This document shows, piece by piece, positions 5,978 through 7,284 of a stretch of DNA of 7,284 nucleotides; the stretch's first letter is position 1; each line of letters begins with the position of its first letter. The DNA comes from Alphaproteobacteria bacterium (GTDB lineage Bacteria > Pseudomonadota > Alphaproteobacteria > Rhodobacterales > Rhodobacteraceae), in contig JAURMY010000383.1 of NCBI GenBank assembly GCA_030830465.1, forward strand, positions 1 to 7,284. The letters run 5' to 3'. Made by a program: the position numbers and the translations under genes. Under the pieces are notes generated by a model. It did not search any database, was not told where the DNA came from, and worked only from the letters and a program-made list of their open reading frames with translations.

Positions 5978-6055
5978 ATGGATGACCGCGCGCGCCTGCC
6001 ATGGAGGTTTCATGGCGAGGTTCTGAGTCTTGTTGCCGGGCGACTGACGCTGTAG
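5978..6055 (+). CDS. Candidate leucine-rich leader peptide upstream of leuC
   Basis: A 25-codon ORF (ATG 5978-5980, TAG 6053-6055) lies 41 bp before leuC. It has a plausible ribosome binding site, AAGGG (5967-5971), 6 nt before the ATG. Five of its 25 residues are leucine (positions 7, 16, 18, 23, 25) and two are valine; the last ten residues are [10 protein letters not shown]. Leader peptides rich in the end-product amino acid are known to control leucine operons in enterobacteria by attenuation. Here the leucines are not consecutive, and no terminator hairpin with a U-tract is visible, so this may be a chance ORF in GC-rich DNA. An overlapping ORF in another frame (from ATG 5949) weakens the case. 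Confidence 0.22.
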   Translation: MDDRARLPWRFHGEVLSLVAGRLTL

Positions 6056-6068
6056 ACCAGCCGACAGT
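6043..6068 (+). promoter_or_regulatory. Hairpin overlapping the end of the candidate leuC leader ORF
   Basis: ACTG (6043-6046) pairs with CAGT (6065-6068), and GCTG (6049-6052) with CAGC (6058-6061), leaving a small internal loop and a 5-nt apical loop. The apical loop contains the TAG of the candidate leader ORF. A ribosome on the last leucine codons would disrupt the stem. The stem is short, so its stability is uncertain. Confidence 0.25.
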
Positions 6069-6085
6069 TCACGCCACTTTTCAGC

Positions 6086-6091
6086 GGGAGG
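6086..6091 (+). promoter_or_regulatory. Strong ribosome binding site of leuC
   Basis: GGGAGG lies 5 nt before the ATG at 6097 and fixes the leuC start. Confidence 0.8.
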
Positions 6092-6096
6092 ATAAT

Positions 6097-7284
6097 ATGA
6101 CCGCTTCAAAAACACTGTATGACAAGATCTGGGACGCGCATGTGGCCCATCAGGATGCCGACGGCACCTGCCTTTTGTATATCGACCGCCATCTTGTGCA
6201 CGAAGTCACCAGCCCCCAGGCCTTTGAAGGTTTGCGCATGGCGGGCCGCAAGGTGCGGGCACCGGAAAAGACCATCGCGGTGCCGGATCATAACGTGCCG
6301 ACAACGCTGGACCGGTCCAATGCGGCCACCATGACCGAGGACAGCCGCATTCAGGTTGAGGCGCTGGACAAGAACGCCAGGGATTTCGGTGTGGTCTATT
6401 ATCCCGTCAGCGATGTGCGGCAGGGGATCGTGCATATTGTCGGGCCGGAGCAGGGCTGGACCCTGCCGGGGATGACGGTGGTTTGCGGGGATTCGCATAC
6501 CGCAACACACGGGGCCTTTGGCGCGCTGGCGCACGGGATCGGCACATCGGAGGTCGAACATGTTCTGGCGACGCAAACGCTGATCCAGAAGAAAAGCAAG
6601 AACATGAAGGTGGAAATCACCGGCAAGCTGCGCCCCGGTGTGACGGCCAAGGACATCACCCTGTCGGTGATCGGCGCGACTGGCACCGCGGGCGGCACCG
6701 GCTATGTGATCGAATATTGCGGCGAAGCGATCCGTGATCTTTCCATGGAGGGCCGGATGACGGTTTGCAACATGGCGATTGAAGGCGGCGCGCGGGCCGG
6801 TCTGATTGCGCCGGATGAGAAAACCATCGCCTATGTCAAAGGTCGCCCGCACGCACCCAAAGGTGCCGATTGGGACAAGGCCGTGGCCTATTGGCAGACG
6901 CTGTTCACCGATGAGGGCGCGCATTTTGACAAGGTTCTGACCCTGAAGGGCGAGGATATCGCCCCCGTTGTCACCTGGGGCACCTCGCCCGAGGATGTTC
7001 TGCCGATCAGTGGCGTTGTCCCGAATCCCGCCGATTTCAAGGGCGGCAAGGTCGAGGCGGTCAAGCGGTCGCTGGACTATATGGGTCTGACGCCGGGGCA
7101 GAAGCTGACCGATATCAAGATTGATACGGTGTTCATCGGATCCTGCACCAATGGCCGCATCGAGGATTTGCGTGCCGCTGCTGCCGTGCTGAAGGGCAAG
7201 AAGATCAAGGACGGGATGCGGGCGATGATCGTGCCCGGTTCGGGTCTTGTTCGTGCGCAGGCCGAGGAAGAAGGGCTGGCGCAG
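6097..7284 (+). CDS. leuC: 3-isopropylmalate dehydratase large subunit (3' end outside window)
   Basis: LeuC, with LeuD, forms the isopropylmalate isomerase that converts 2-isopropylmalate to 3-isopropylmalate in leucine biosynthesis, using a 4Fe-4S cluster in the cytoplasm. The reading frame is open to the right edge, giving 396 residues of an expected ~467-470, so about 70 C-terminal residues are missing. The N-terminus [10 protein letters not shown], the segment [13 protein letters not shown] at 131-135, and the first cluster cysteine Cys350 in Gly-Ser-Cys-Thr-Asn-Gly-Arg are all present. The other two cluster cysteines (E. coli 407 and 410) would fall at about 410-413, just beyond the window. 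The start at 6097 is set by the strong GGGAGG. In this bacterial group leuD and leuB usually lie nearby downstream, but that part is not visible. The opposite-strand ORF over this gene is a shadow. Confidence 0.96.
   Translation, partial: MTASKTLYDKIWDAHVAHQDADGTCLLYIDRHLVHEVTSPQAFEGLRMAGRKVRAPEKTIAVPDHNVPTTLDRSNAATMTEDSRIQVEALDKNARDFGVVYYPVSDVRQGIVHIVGPEQGWTLPGMTVVCGDSHTATHGAFGALAHGIGTSEVEHVLATQTLIQKKSKNMKVEITGKLRPGVTAKDITLSVIGATGTAGGTGYVIEYCGEAIRDLSMEGRMTVCNMAIEGGARAGLIAPDEKTIAYVKGRPHAPKGADWDKAVAYWQTLFTDEGAHFDKVLTLKGEDIAPVVTWGTSPEDVLPISGVVPNPADFKGGKVEAVKRSLDYMGLTPGQKLTDIKIDTVFIGSCTNGRIEDLRAAAAVLKGKKIKDGMRAMIVPGSGLVRAQAEEEGLAQ

Noticed and set aside
5999..6015. Inverted repeat CCATG-7nt-CATGG upstream of leuC as an operator
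   Set aside because: Only 5 bp per arm in a region with many chance palindromes; nothing ties it to a known regulator.
5949..6026. Alternative small ORF upstream of leuC starting at ATG 5949
   Set aside because: It has no clear ribosome binding site, no enrichment for leucine, and overlaps the better-supported candidate in another frame.
6106..6924. Long open frame of 272 codons on the minus strand
   Set aside because: It lies fully opposite leuC, whose frame has all family motifs; the minus frame has low-complexity, His/Arg-rich composition typical of GC-rich antisense frames.

Overview
The window is GC-rich, densely coding DNA that looks like an ordinary chromosomal segment of an alphaproteobacterium, most likely the Rhodobacterales (Roseobacter/Rhodobacter group). 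Reasons: alphaproteobacterial protein versions (an RlmN with an N-terminal extension, an IalB-family periplasmic protein, a Rhizobium-type zinc asparaginase), heavy G/C at third codon positions, and GANTC (CcrM-type) sites inside its repeats. The lineage assignment is from recognition of the proteins and not from a search.

Layout from left to right: the 3' part of an MFS transporter of the YbfB/YjiJ type (+); a convergent hairpin that includes both stop codons; rlmN (-), the 23S rRNA/tRNA adenine C2-methyltransferase; copy A of a ~103-bp palindromic repeat; a secreted IalB-family protein (-); a 179-bp divergent intergenic region with a nested hairpin; a Rhizobium etli-type L-asparaginase (+); copy B of the repeat, followed by three more inverted repeats in a convergent intergenic region; an MscS-family mechanosensitive channel (-) that starts at TTG; a divergent intergenic region with a candidate leader ORF and hairpin; and leuC (+), which runs off the right edge.

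The six protein genes do not form one pathway. They are mostly single-gene units in alternating orientation: leucine biosynthesis (leuC), asparagine catabolism, translation fidelity (rlmN), osmotic safety valve (mscS), an uncharacterised envelope protein and a transporter. No mobile gene, CRISPR array, tRNA or rRNA is visible, and I see no undescribed multi-gene system.

The most notable non-coding signal is a small family of related palindromes. Two ~103-bp copies about 87% identical, in the same orientation, lie just after the stop codons of the IalB and asparaginase genes. A third, 30-38-bp form made only of the outer arms lies exactly between the convergent MFS and rlmN stop codons. They look like a REP/MITE-like element settled at gene 3' ends. 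Two further points deserve a look: the nested hairpin ahead of the asparaginase gene, and a short leucine-rich ORF with its own ribosome binding site ahead of leuC.
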